A stretch of DNA of 19,365 nucleotides, taken from NCBI GenBank assembly GCA_017628165.1, contig JAGBZQ010000064.1:1-19365 (forward strand), read 5' to 3'. Origin of the DNA: Kiritimatiellia bacterium (GTDB lineage Bacteria > Verrucomicrobiota > Kiritimatiellia > RFP12 > UBA1067). The notes beneath the pieces are model-generated. The model had not been told where the DNA came from. It ran no database searches and worked only from the letters and a program-made list of their open reading frames with translations. The number at the start of each line of letters is the position of its first letter. The stretch's first letter is position 1. Below, in pieces: positions 1 through 7,408 of this stretch. The translations under genes were made by a program, and so were the position numbers.

Positions 1-24
1 AGGCTTTTGCCCTTGTCACAAATA

Positions 25-55
25 ATTATATCATAATAGGTTTTTTTCGGTGCAA
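25..55 (-). promoter_or_regulatory. Candidate promoter for a gene beyond the left edge
   Basis: On the minus strand there is a perfect -10 TATAAT (25-30) preceded by TG at the extended -10 position (TGATATAAT). A TTGCAC -35 candidate lies at 50-55 with a long 19-base spacer. It points out of the window to the left, past the end of accA, so the gene it would serve is not visible. The 14-base core TATTATGATATAAT differs by one base from the proximal promoter of the MscS gene. The -35 spacing is poor, so the extended -10 is the main support. Confidence 0.45.
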
Positions 56-151
56 TAGCGATTTTGGGGAACCGGGATCTCTCGCTGCGGAGGTGTTATC
101 TCGATGTAATGCAAGGCGATGTTTTGTGCAATTCTCCAAAGAACCGTGAAC

Positions 152-1003
152 TCAGTAAAAATTACCGTAGGAGCGAATCTTGTTGTAGCGCCCTTCCACG
201 AGATCGTCAACAGGAATCTCGACAAGATCCTTGAGAGCTCTGACCACGGCCTTCTTGACTGCCTTGATCGCCGCCTCGCGGTTCTTGTGCGCACCTGCCT
301 TGGGCTCGGGAATAATCTCATCGATTGCGCCAAGCTTGAGAAGCTCAGGAGCCGTAATCTTGAGAGCCTCCGCAGCCTCGGGAGCCTTCGCGCCGTCACG
401 CCAGAGAATACCGGCGCAGCCCTCAGGAGAAATCACTGAATAAACGGCATTCTCCATCATGAGAATCCTATCACCGACAGCAATGGCAAGCGCTCCGCCA
501 GAACCGCCCTCGCCTGTAACAACAACAACGACAGGCGTCTTTAGGCCAGAGAAAAACTCAAGGCTCTTGGCAATCGCCTCGGCCTGCCCGCGCTCCTCAG
601 CTTCGCGGCCAGGATATGCGCCGGGCGTATCCACGAACGTGACGATTGGATTTCCAAAGCGCTCTGCAAGTTTGGCAAGACGCATCGCCTTGCGGTAGCC
701 GTCAGGAGTGACCATTCCGAAGTTGGACTCCATATTCTCCTCTACCGTAGCACCCTTGTTGTGCCCGAGAACAAGAACGTTCATGCCTTCAATCGTCCCG
801 AAACCGGCCACCATGGCCTTGTCATCGTAAACAATCCTATCGCCGTGAAGCTCCTCGAAATCAGAGCATACTCCGGCGATGAAATCACGTATATGGGGAC
901 GCGCCGCATCGCGGGCAATCTTTACCTTGTCCCATGCGGACAAAGTTTTTGCATCAGCCTTCTTGGCAGGAGCAGCCTTCTTTGCGATTTTTTTGGCAGA
1001 CAT
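152..1003 (-). CDS. accA: Acetyl-CoA carboxylase carboxyltransferase subunit alpha
   Basis: Alpha half of the cytoplasmic carboxyltransferase that moves CO2 from carboxybiotin-BCCP to acetyl-CoA, giving malonyl-CoA for fatty acid synthesis. The 283-residue protein has the crotonase-like core with typical AccA signatures: HGDR near residue 54, NFGM then PDGYRKA near 94-105, DTPGAYPG near 125, GEGGSGGALAI near 164-174 and SVISPEGCA near 190. The family's usual N-terminal coiled segment (E. coli AccA is 319 residues) is missing. In its place is a Lys/Ala-rich stretch, MSAKKIAKKAAPAKKADAK. The ATG follows the accD stop codon by one base, so the subunits are probably translationally coupled. It is the last gene of the XRE-accD-accA unit. 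No clear U-tract terminator follows in the 151 bases to the window edge. Confidence 0.97.
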   Translation of the reverse strand: MSAKKIAKKAAPAKKADAKTLSAWDKVKIARDAARPHIRDFIAGVCSDFEELHGDRIVYDDKAMVAGFGTIEGMNVLVLGHNKGATVEENMESNFGMVTPDGYRKAMRLAKLAERFGNPIVTFVDTPGAYPGREAEERGQAEAIAKSLEFFSGLKTPVVVVVTGEGGSGGALAIAVGDRILMMENAVYSVISPEGCAGILWRDGAKAPEAAEALKITAPELLKLGAIDEIIPEPKAGAHKNREAAIKAVKKAVVRALKDLVEIPVDDLVEGRYNKIRSYGNFY

Positions 1004-1004
1004 A

Positions 1005-1835
1005 TTAGAACCCCCAGAAATTGAGCATCTTTGCTATAAAGGACTTCATATCCTTACGCTCGACAATTTTATCAATGTAGCCGTGCTTCTCGAGATATTC
1101 TGCAGATTGGAAGTCCGCAGGAAGCTTCTGCTTGATCGTGTTCTCAATCACGCGACGGCCGGCAAATCCGATGAGCGCTCGCGGCTCGGTGATGTTGATA
1201 TCGCCAAGCATTGCGTAAGAAGCACTCACGCCACCCGTTGTGGGATCGGTGAGAACGGAAATATACGGAAGGCCGGCAGCCTTAAGGCGGCCGATTGCCG
1301 CGGAAGTTTTCGTCATCTGCATAAGAGAGAGAATACCCTCATGCATGCGCGCGCCACCAGACGCGGAGAAGATGATAAGCGGACGACGCTCCTTGACAGC
1401 CACCTCGCACGCCCTTGCGATACGCTCGCCAGTGCCGGTGCCAAGGCTGCCGCCCATGAACGAAAAGTCCATCACACCTAGGACCACCTTATGCGAATCG
1501 ATATCGCACTTGCCCACAACGACAGACTCCCTCTCGCCAAGCTTTGCGATTGTGGCCTCGACCTTGGACTTGTAGTCGCCCGTAGCATCTCTGAATTCAA
1601 GGTGATCGCTATAACTGATCTCGGAGAAAAGCTCCTCGAACGTCCCTTTGTCAGCCATACGCTCAATGCGCTCACGAACGGCGAGACGGCCATGGTAGTT
1701 GCACTTCGGGCAGATGGAATCGTTCTTTTTCCACGCGTCCTTGGTGAAATGACTTTTACATTTGGGGCAAACTGCCCAAAGAGCCTTTGCCGGCGGAATT
1801 TTGGGCTTTTCTGTTTTAGGTTCGAACCAACTCAT
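1005..1835 (-). CDS. accD: Acetyl-CoA carboxylase carboxyltransferase subunit beta
   Basis: Beta half of the carboxyltransferase, partner of the adjacent AccA. The 276-residue protein starts with the family's zinc ribbon: CPKC near residue 23 and CPKC near residue 42, the four Cys that bind zinc. The crotonase-like core follows, with MDFSFMGGSLG near 122, FSASGGARMHEG near 155 and PTTGGVSASYA near 198. Length is normal for bacterial AccD. An AAAGGAGA Shine-Dalgarno sequence lies just before the ATG. It sits 36 bases after the XRE-cupin gene with no promoter visible in between, so co-transcription is likely. AccD and AccA of this kind are separate polypeptides, unlike fused actinobacterial carboxylases. 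Confidence 0.97.
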   Translation of the reverse strand: MSWFEPKTEKPKIPPAKALWAVCPKCKSHFTKDAWKKNDSICPKCNYHGRLAVRERIERMADKGTFEELFSEISYSDHLEFRDATGDYKSKVEATIAKLGERESVVVGKCDIDSHKVVLGVMDFSFMGGSLGTGTGERIARACEVAVKERRPLIIFSASGGARMHEGILSLMQMTKTSAAIGRLKAAGLPYISVLTDPTTGGVSASYAMLGDINITEPRALIGFAGRRVIENTIKQKLPADFQSAEYLEKHGYIDKIVERKDMKSFIAKMLNFWGF

Positions 1836-1871
1836 TTAAATCTCCTTTCAGGGGATAGCGAGTTAAGGAAA

Positions 1872-2435
1872 TTAGACAGGCATGAAAACAATACCGTATA
1901 TGGAAGCGGAATTTTCGCCGATTGCTCGCAGCGAATGCCTGACCACGCTGTTGTAGTAGGCTGTATCTCCCGCTTTGAGAACGGAAACCTCCGTGCCGTA
2001 GGTGAGCTCAACTTCGCCGGCAAGGCAGATGATAAGCTCTTCGCCCTCATGAGAAGACTCCTTTGCCACAGCACCGGCAGAAAGCTCGATACGGAAAGGA
2101 TCCATGTGACGGTCTGGCTTGCCGACAGCGAGCGAATAGCTGGCGTAGCCATACTCGTTCATGCCCTTATCCATGACCTTATTTGCCTCAATGTCAGCCG
2201 CACGCGTGATAATGGGGTCAGGCTTGAACTGGTCATCCATGAAAGTGCCGAGCCTCTGGCCAAGAGCGCGAGAGATCTTCGTCAAAATGCCAAGCGCAGG
2301 AATAACCTCTGATGCTTCAATGGCATTGATGATTTCCTCGGAAACACTGCTCTTTGACGAAAGATCGGCAACGCTCATCTCAAGCTGCTCGCGAAACTTC
2401 CTGATACGTTCGCCGACTTTATACTGGTTGCTCAT
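1872..2435 (-). CDS. XRE-family helix-turn-helix regulator with C-terminal cupin domain
   Basis: A two-domain transcription factor of 187 residues. Residues about 7-64 form an XRE/Cro-type helix-turn-helix (IRKFREQLEMSVADLS, then SEEIINAIEASEVIPALGILTKISRALG). Residues about 105-187 form a small cupin barrel with a first motif around H129 (SHEGEELIICLAGEVEL) and a second around AGDTAYYNS to H167. Such proteins usually sense a small ligand or metal through the cupin; the ligand here is not deducible. It heads a unit with accD and accA, so control of malonyl-CoA supply or autoregulation is a reasonable inference, not shown. The start has an AAAGGAA ribosome binding site. The protein is complete and of normal size for this architecture. 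Confidence 0.9.
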   Translation of the reverse strand: MSNQYKVGERIRKFREQLEMSVADLSSKSSVSEEIINAIEASEVIPALGILTKISRALGQRLGTFMDDQFKPDPIITRAADIEANKVMDKGMNEYGYASYSLAVGKPDRHMDPFRIELSAGAVAKESSHEGEELIICLAGEVELTYGTEVSVLKAGDTAYYNSVVRHSLRAIGENSASIYGIVFMPV

Positions 2436-2458
2436 ATATATTCCTTTCTACTCCACAT

Positions 2459-2489
2459 ATTATAGCAAATTTTCGGGATTATCGCCCAA
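2459..2489 (-). promoter_or_regulatory. Promoter of the XRE-accD-accA unit
   Basis: Minus-strand extended -10 TGCTATAAT (TATAAT at 2459-2464). A weak -35 candidate TTGGGC lies at 2484-2489, 19 bases away. Transcription would begin near 2452 and give a leader of about 17 bases containing the AAAGGAA site before the ATG at 2435. The -35 overlaps a hairpin downstream of proA. Confidence 0.6.
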
Positions 2490-2507
2490 AGACTTCTTTT
2501 AAGGGCG
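2483..2507 (-). terminator. Hairpin just after proA, possible weak terminator
   Basis: On the minus strand CGCCC (2503-2507) can pair with GGGCG (2483-2487), and an inner AAAG/CTTT pairing closes on the loop AAGT with a TTA bulge. It starts inside the last codons of proA. The bases after the stem (ATAATCCCG) are not a U-tract, so it may only stall polymerase, stabilise the transcript end, or act as an operator over the next promoter. Confidence 0.3.
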
Positions 2508-3725
2508 AACAACTCCATCTCCAGAGATAAGATACTTATATGTGGTAAGCTCCTCGAGCCCCATCGGGCCACGAGCGTGCAGTTTATCGGTGGAAATTCC
2601 AATCTCCGCTCCCATGCCAAACTCCGCGCCGTCCGTAAAACGAGTGGAGACATTGTGGTAAACGCTTGAGGAATCCACATCGCGCAAAAACTCAGCCGCC
2701 CTTTCAGCGTCCTCCGTTATAATGCAGTCGCTATGCCCAGAGGAATGCTTGTTGATGTATTCGATGGCAGCACGGTGATCTGCCACCTTCGCCACATTCA
2801 TCTCAAGCGCAAGATACTCCACTCCAGCGCCATCCTCATGAAGCGTAACACCATTATCCGCAGCCCAGGCCTTTACCATCGGAAGAAAGATTGGCGCAAG
2901 ATTCTCATGCACAAGAAGACACTCAAGAGCATTGCAGGCGCTTGGCCGCTGACGTTTGGCGTTATCTATGATGGAAAGCGCCATTGAAAGATTCGCCTTG
3001 TCGTCCACATACGTATGGCATACACCCTTATAATGCTTCAGAACGGGGATGAGAGCCGCCTCGCACATCGCACGTATAAGACGCTCGCCGCCGCGCGGAA
3101 TCGCCACATCGATAAGCCCTACGGCGCGAACCATCTCAGAGACGGCTTCATGATCAAGAATATCCACAAACTGCACGGCCGCGGAAAGAGACCCGAGAGC
3201 CCTTGACAGAGATGCCGCAAGCGCGGCATTCGAACGGATAGCCTCTTTGCCGCCGCGAAGAACGATTGCATTTCCCGCCTTGAGGCAGAGTGCAGCAGTA
3301 TCCACCAGAACATTCGGACGCGACTCAAACACCACCGCCACCACACCGAAAGGTTCACGCACCTTGCGGATGGAAATTCCGCTCGGACGCTCGCGTGTCC
3401 AGATTGTCTCGCCCACGGGATCGGGAAGCTCTGCTACATACTCTACGCCAGCCACCATGGACTCAAATCTCTGAGGTGTCAGCGTAAGGCGATCAACCAT
3501 CGCAGACGAAAGCCCGCTCTCCTTGGCGATGCGAACATCCTCCGCATTCGCCTCCGCAATCGCCGCATAGTCACCCCTAAGAGCTTTTGCAACTCCTGAA
3601 AGGAGCCGATTCTTCTCCTCTGTGGAGAGCCTGCGCAAATCGGCTGCTGCGGCGCGAGCGGCGGCAGCCATGGAACGAATCTTTGTCTGAATGGCGATAT
3701 TATCCATGATAAAATCAAAGTGCAT
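2499..3725 (-). CDS. proA: Glutamate-5-semialdehyde dehydrogenase (gamma-glutamyl phosphate reductase)
   Basis: Second step of proline synthesis: NADPH-dependent reduction of gamma-glutamyl phosphate, the ProB product, to glutamate-5-semialdehyde. The 408-residue protein is an aldehyde dehydrogenase-fold enzyme with family signatures VREPFGVVAVVFESRPNV (about 122-139), KAGNAIVLRGGKEA (149-162), and the catalytic Cys264 in PSACNALE. The C-terminal FGMGAEIGISTDKLHARGPM segment is also typical. The first ATG overlaps the end of proB by 11 bases and has only a weak AGG before it. A second ATG at 3707 (MDNIAIQTK) begins where most ProA proteins begin and lies just past the proB stop, so the true start may be 18 bases further in. 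Either way translation is coupled to proB. Confidence 0.96.
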   Translation of the reverse strand: MHFDFIMDNIAIQTKIRSMAAAARAAAADLRRLSTEEKNRLLSGVAKALRGDYAAIAEANAEDVRIAKESGLSSAMVDRLTLTPQRFESMVAGVEYVAELPDPVGETIWTRERPSGISIRKVREPFGVVAVVFESRPNVLVDTAALCLKAGNAIVLRGGKEAIRSNAALAASLSRALGSLSAAVQFVDILDHEAVSEMVRAVGLIDVAIPRGGERLIRAMCEAALIPVLKHYKGVCHTYVDDKANLSMALSIIDNAKRQRPSACNALECLLVHENLAPIFLPMVKAWAADNGVTLHEDGAGVEYLALEMNVAKVADHRAAIEYINKHSSGHSDCIITEDAERAAEFLRDVDSSSVYHNVSTRFTDGAEFGMGAEIGISTDKLHARGPMGLEELTTYKYLISGDGVVRP

Positions 3726-4494
3726 TACCTGGGAAAAAAGTTCCGATCTGCTTGCCCGAAGCGAGAAGCGGCAGAACTGCCTTGTGTCCGTTGGCGATGA
3801 ATGTATCGATTCCGCTCTTAACGGCCGCCTTCACGGCCTTGAGCTTAGAATCCATGCCGCCCTTGGAGAGCTTGCCCTTCTCTCCGCCACGCACAAGGCG
3901 CATTGCGGCGGCGAAGTTCACGACCTCGCTTATCTTCTTGCCTGTTGCGTCAAGAAGCCCGTCCACCGTGGTCAGGAGAACAAGTGTATCGGCACGGACA
4001 AGCTTTGCTATAAGAAAACTCAGCCAATCATTGTCTCCGAAGGCGTGCCCCTTGATTTCATCATCAGCAACGACGTCATTCTCGTTTACGATCGGCACGA
4101 TGCCCGCGCGGACCAGATGATCTAACGACATTTTGACGTTCTGGCTCTTGCGGCGATCCTCGAAATCGTCATGCGTGAGAAGCACCTGCCCAATCTTGAC
4201 GCCTCTCTCGGCAAAAAGATTTTCGTATTCGCAGATGAACCGCGCCTGCCCCACGGCTGCGCACATCTGAATGTCGTTCACATTTTCAGGACGCGCTGAA
4301 AGCCCAAGCGCCTCAACACCCGCGGCTACAGCGCCAGACGAGACAAAAACAACCTCAAACCCTTCTGCCCTAAGGCGGCAGATCCCGTCCACCACGCGTT
4401 TCAACGACCTGCGATCGGGACGCCCCGCCTTGGTGGCGATTGCATGAGTTCCGACCTTGACTACAATTCTCGATCTATATTTTCTCTCTGACAT
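3715..4494 (-). CDS. proB: Glutamate 5-kinase, short form without PUA domain
   Basis: First and normally feedback-controlled step of proline synthesis: ATP-dependent phosphorylation of glutamate. The 259 residues cover only the amino acid kinase domain: VVKVGTHAI near residue 11, FVSSGAVAAG near 50, VPIVNENDVVADDE near 133, DNDWLSFLIAKLVRAD near 154, LLTTVDGLLD near 173 and KGGMDSKLKAV near 211. The RNA-binding-like PUA domain of the E. coli enzyme (367 residues) is absent, as in a number of other bacteria. The Gly/Lys nucleotide-binding and substrate residues appear intact, so it should be active. It lies between a lipoprotein gene (18-base gap) and the overlapping proA. Its ribosome binding site is poor (GGAAAAT), consistent with coupling to the upstream gene. 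Confidence 0.95.
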   Translation of the reverse strand: MSERKYRSRIVVKVGTHAIATKAGRPDRRSLKRVVDGICRLRAEGFEVVFVSSGAVAAGVEALGLSARPENVNDIQMCAAVGQARFICEYENLFAERGVKIGQVLLTHDDFEDRRKSQNVKMSLDHLVRAGIVPIVNENDVVADDEIKGHAFGDNDWLSFLIAKLVRADTLVLLTTVDGLLDATGKKISEVVNFAAAMRLVRGGEKGKLSKGGMDSKLKAVKAAVKSGIDTFIANGHKAVLPLLASGKQIGTFFPGNAL

Positions 4495-4512
4495 GGTATT
4501 TTCCGTTATTGT

Positions 4513-4926
4513 TCAGCGCAATGAGCCACGAGACTTGGCAGATCTGCCTATGTCTTTTTCTTTGGTCTTGGGCAGATCCTTTGCCAGTATAGCCTCAGCT
4601 CGGCGTTCATTGACGAGAATAGACTTCGTATATCCAGCTCGCGCAAGATAATTGCGCTGAAACACCCAAGTCGCGCGCGTATCGGTATAATCGCGATCGA
4701 CAAGAAGATGAATCGTGGCATTCTTAGGAATCCTATGCTTCTGCATCAACTCAACAGCCTCCCTCGGAGTCACGAACTGCTTGCGAAACATAAGACCTCT
4801 GTTTGTAAAGCGGATGAGGGGCTCGTCAGCATCAAACGTGATTGCGGAGGTCTGTGTGATGCACCCGCAAGCGATTAGAGAAAAGAAAGCTGCAAAGACA
4901 AGATTTAGAAAGCTTTTCTTCATCAT
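4513..4926 (-). CDS. Small lipoprotein, possibly with an ExbD/TolR-like periplasmic fold
   Basis: No firm family assignment. The 137-residue product has a lipoprotein signal: MMKK, a hydrophobic run (FLNLVFAAFFSLIA), then a lipobox LIAC with Cys20 as the lipidated residue (Cys22 is an alternative). The mature part, about residues 28-115, reads like the periplasmic domain of ExbD/TolR: predicted strand, helix with VTPREAVELMQKH, a strand NATIHLLVDRDY, a helix and a final strand KSILVNERRA. No ExbB/TolQ gene is nearby and the ExbD transmembrane helix is replaced by the lipid anchor. The last 20 residues are basic and look disordered. Two tandem ATGs (4926 and 4923) follow a GAGGT site overlapping the kdsB stop. 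It is probably co-transcribed between kdsB and proB. The ExbD link is a tentative reading from pattern only. Confidence 0.75.
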   Translation of the reverse strand: MMKKSFLNLVFAAFFSLIACGCITQTSAITFDADEPLIRFTNRGLMFRKQFVTPREAVELMQKHRIPKNATIHLLVDRDYTDTRATWVFQRNYLARAGYTKSILVNERRAEAILAKDLPKTKEKDIGRSAKSRGSLR

Positions 4927-4929
4927 ACC

Positions 4930-5676
4930 TCAGTCCCGCCTTTTCGCCAGGATCTCCGCCACACGCTCTGCGTCTTCGGGCGTATCCACGCCGACACCCT
5001 CATCCTCAGTCCGCACAACGGCAATTTTCGCCCCCATCCAAAGGGCGCGCAGCTGCTCAAGCTTCTCGGTATTCTCTATTTGACATGGCTTCTCTGCGAT
5101 GTAACGACGCAAAAACTCACCTCTGTATGCATAGATGCCAAGATGGCGAACGTAAAGACCGCTCGAAAGATCGCACTCAGCATCCCTGTTGCAGGGAATG
5201 ACAGAGCGCGAAAAATACATAGCTCCGTCATCACGGTCAAGAACCACCTTAACCACGCTCTTGGCGGCCAGATCCTCCTGCGTCTTGATCGGCGTGACGG
5301 CCGTGGCCATCGACCAGCGCGGATCGTTCTTAAGCTTCATTACAAGCGCATCCACAAGCGCAGGATCAAGAAGCGGCTCATCGCCCTGGATATTCACAAG
5401 AATATCGTCATCGGCGAAATCTCCCGCGGCGCATGCGATGCGGTCCGTCCCACTTGGAAGATCCGAAGGCGTCATCACTGCCTTGCCGCCGTACTGCTCC
5501 ACCGCGGATACAATACGATCATCGTCCGTAGCCACAAGAACATCGTCAAGGCAAGAAGACTTCTTCACGGCCTCGACGACCCACGCCACAAGAGGCTTGC
5601 CCGCCAAGATCGCCAAAGGCTTGCCGGGGAAGCGACTCGAACCGAATCTACTGGGGATTATCCCTATAACTTTCAT
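4930..5676 (-). CDS. kdsB: 3-deoxy-manno-octulosonate cytidylyltransferase (CMP-KDO synthetase)
   Basis: Activates KDO with CTP to give CMP-KDO, the donor for the inner core of lipopolysaccharide, so the host very probably has a Gram-negative outer membrane. The 248-residue protein matches the family length. It shows the nucleotide-binding N-terminus IIPSRFGSSRFPGKPLA (6-22), then VLVATDDDRI near 46, MTPSDLPSGTDRIACA near 68, VNIQGDEPLLD near 92 and ATAVTPI near 119. The HLGIYAYRGEFL segment near 182 is typical too. AGGTGG precedes the ATG. The gene follows the hydrogenase gene by 35 bases with no promoter visible. No other lipopolysaccharide gene is nearby, so its place after a hydrogen-metabolism locus looks like a housekeeping passenger. 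Confidence 0.97.
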   Translation of the reverse strand: MKVIGIIPSRFGSSRFPGKPLAILAGKPLVAWVVEAVKKSSCLDDVLVATDDDRIVSAVEQYGGKAVMTPSDLPSGTDRIACAAGDFADDDILVNIQGDEPLLDPALVDALVMKLKNDPRWSMATAVTPIKTQEDLAAKSVVKVVLDRDDGAMYFSRSVIPCNRDAECDLSSGLYVRHLGIYAYRGEFLRRYIAEKPCQIENTEKLEQLRALWMGAKIAVVRTEDEGVGVDTPEDAERVAEILAKRRD

Positions 5677-5711
5677 CTTCCACCTTTCTCGACATTACAA
5701 CTGCAATCGCC

Positions 5712-7133
5712 TTACATAAGCGAACAAGGTCCGTTTACGCAGCCGCCTGGGCAGGCCATGACTTCAAGGAAGTTGGCCTGAAGCTTGCCGGACGCATAGA
5801 GTTTGAGCATGGCGCAAGTTTTGCGGTCAATGCCGTCAATCTGCTTGGAGGCAAGCGTAAAGCCGGGAATTTTGCCTGTGGCTTCGTCCAGCACAGCCTC
5901 GGTGACGCCGCAGCTCCGTGCGAAGTTGCGGGCGGTAGCGGCTGCGGGACGCTCGACGGGATGCGGCTCGCAAGAAAGAACGTCAATCCTCCTACCGGCC
6001 AAAATTGCGCCGAGCTCTTCAAACGAAAGAACGAAATCCACGCCCTTTCGCCTCGCCTCGCTGCGCTTGGCGACGCAAGGTCCGATGAATACCGTCTTTG
6101 CGGCGGGATCGGACCCGCGCACCATCTCGTGCGTGTAGACCATCGGACTTGGGGTGAGAGAAACGTGATCAATCAAATCGGGAAGATGCTTGCCAACGAG
6201 ATTGACATACGCAGGACAGCAGGAAGTTGTCATGAGTGTCTTCGGATCGCTCTCCATGCGCTCAAGGAACTCAGCCGTCTCATGAGCGGTGGTCTTTTCC
6301 GCACCAAGAGCCACTTCGATGACATCCGCGAACCCGGCCTTGGAACAGGCGGCCAAGAGCTGCTCGATAGTTCCGGGGAACTGGCGGTCTGCCGCGGGAG
6401 CCACCATGGCCACAAGCTTCTCGCCGCGCTTCATCGCAGAGAGGACGCCGACGATCTGCGATCGCTCCATCACCGCTCCGAAAGGACACGCCATGAAGCA
6501 CTTTCCGCAGAAAATACAGCGGGCGAAATCAATCTCAGCGACTCCGCGATCGTTCTTGCGAATCGCGTTGACAGGGCAGGCGTCCTCGCACGGGACTGTT
6601 GTCTTTACGATAGCGTGATATGGGCAAGCGCTTATGCACTTGCCGCACTTGATGCACTTTGAATGATCGATCTGAGAGCGGCCTCCTACCACGGAAATCG
6701 CATTCTTGGGGCAGCTGTAAACGCAGGGCCGCGCAAAGCAGCCACGACAGTTCGGCGTGGAGACCACCTGCGAATCGGGGCATCCGCTGCAGGCTGGACC
6801 GCACACGGAAAGAGGAGCGTGATGGCGCTCGAAGACTTCCGTGCCGCCGCCGACCTGAGATGACGTTGCGGAGGAATCAAGAATCTCATCAAGATACGAT
6901 GCGAGCGTGCGCGCTTCGTCCGTCTCCTCCTCGGCGGAAATCCCAAGAAGCGCCATAAGGCGATATTTAATTACAGCGCGATCATGATAGATGCAGCAGC
7001 GCGACGACTCCTTCTCCTTCGGACGGAGCGTTACGGGGATACGGTCAATTTCTTCGCGAAGGATCCCCTCGTCGAATGCGCGTACGAGCCTGATGAGCAA
7101 TTCGCGGCGAAGGTATGTTGCAGCATTGAGCAT
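5712..7133 (-). CDS. Monomeric [FeFe] hydrogenase, group B type (HydA2-like)
   Basis: Predicted cytoplasmic H2-evolving (or H2-consuming) hydrogenase using reduced ferredoxin. The 473 residues begin with a conserved helix region containing RCCIYHDRAVIKYR (45-58), characteristic of group B enzymes. A Cys-rich segment follows (C111, C115, C118, C129, C132, C137, C141), then two 4Fe-4S ferredoxin motifs (C160/163/166/170 and C206/209/212/216) and C182/C186. The H-cluster motifs are all present: L1 TTSCCPAY with the proton-relay Cys305 and ligand Cys306, L2 GPCVAKRSE with Cys353, and L3 EVMACPGGCVNGPC with Cys461 and Cys465. The protein stops at L3 with no small-subunit domain. Its ATG lies one base after the stop of a small ferredoxin gene. 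HydE, HydF and HydG maturases are not in the window and must be encoded elsewhere. Bifurcating partners HydB/HydC are absent, so a simple ferredoxin-linked role is likeliest. Confidence 0.92.
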   Translation of the reverse strand: MLNAATYLRRELLIRLVRAFDEGILREEIDRIPVTLRPKEKESSRCCIYHDRAVIKYRLMALLGISAEEETDEARTLASYLDEILDSSATSSQVGGGTEVFERHHAPLSVCGPACSGCPDSQVVSTPNCRGCFARPCVYSCPKNAISVVGGRSQIDHSKCIKCGKCISACPYHAIVKTTVPCEDACPVNAIRKNDRGVAEIDFARCIFCGKCFMACPFGAVMERSQIVGVLSAMKRGEKLVAMVAPAADRQFPGTIEQLLAACSKAGFADVIEVALGAEKTTAHETAEFLERMESDPKTLMTTSCCPAYVNLVGKHLPDLIDHVSLTPSPMVYTHEMVRGSDPAAKTVFIGPCVAKRSEARRKGVDFVLSFEELGAILAGRRIDVLSCEPHPVERPAAATARNFARSCGVTEAVLDEATGKIPGFTLASKQIDGIDRKTCAMLKLYASGKLQANFLEVMACPGGCVNGPCSLM

Positions 7134-7134
7134 T

Positions 7135-7398
7135 TTACGAAACTCCTTCCAAGAGCTCGGTGACGCGTTTCATGACGCCCTCCAGCGTGGCCTTGGCCAC
7201 AATCTCCGTTTCGTTAATCCTGACGTACGGAGCACCGCCGAGGTTCTCGCGCTCGCAGAGATTAAGACAAGGGCGCGCTTCGATCTCAACGCGGCCGCGG
7301 AGCGCCTCGGGAAGAGCGCTCTCGATATCCATGATCTTGGCCGAACCTAACAGATAGCAGGCGGTGCCGCAGCAAATTTCGACTTTCACCTTTTCCAT
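7135..7398 (-). CDS. Small thioredoxin-fold [2Fe-2S] ferredoxin (NuoE C-terminal-like), paired with the group B hydrogenase
   Basis: An 87-residue single-domain protein like the C-terminal half of NuoE/HydC. Its four cluster ligands follow the thioredoxin-like ferredoxin pattern: C9-x4-C14 and C44-x3-C48. Residues GAPYVRINETEIV form the expected final strands. It probably carries one [2Fe-2S] cluster and passes electrons to or from the neighbouring hydrogenase, or acts as a redox-sensing adaptor. The ATG follows the phosphatase stop by ten bases with an AAGGA site. The hydrogenase ATG begins one base after its own stop, so the two are tightly coupled. A sister gene of the same size directly precedes hydS. 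Confidence 0.9.
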   Translation of the reverse strand: MEKVKVEICCGTACYLLGSAKIMDIESALPEALRGRVEIEARPCLNLCERENLGGAPYVRINETEIVAKATLEGVMKRVTELLEGVS

Positions 7399-7408
7399 AG
7401 TTTATCCT

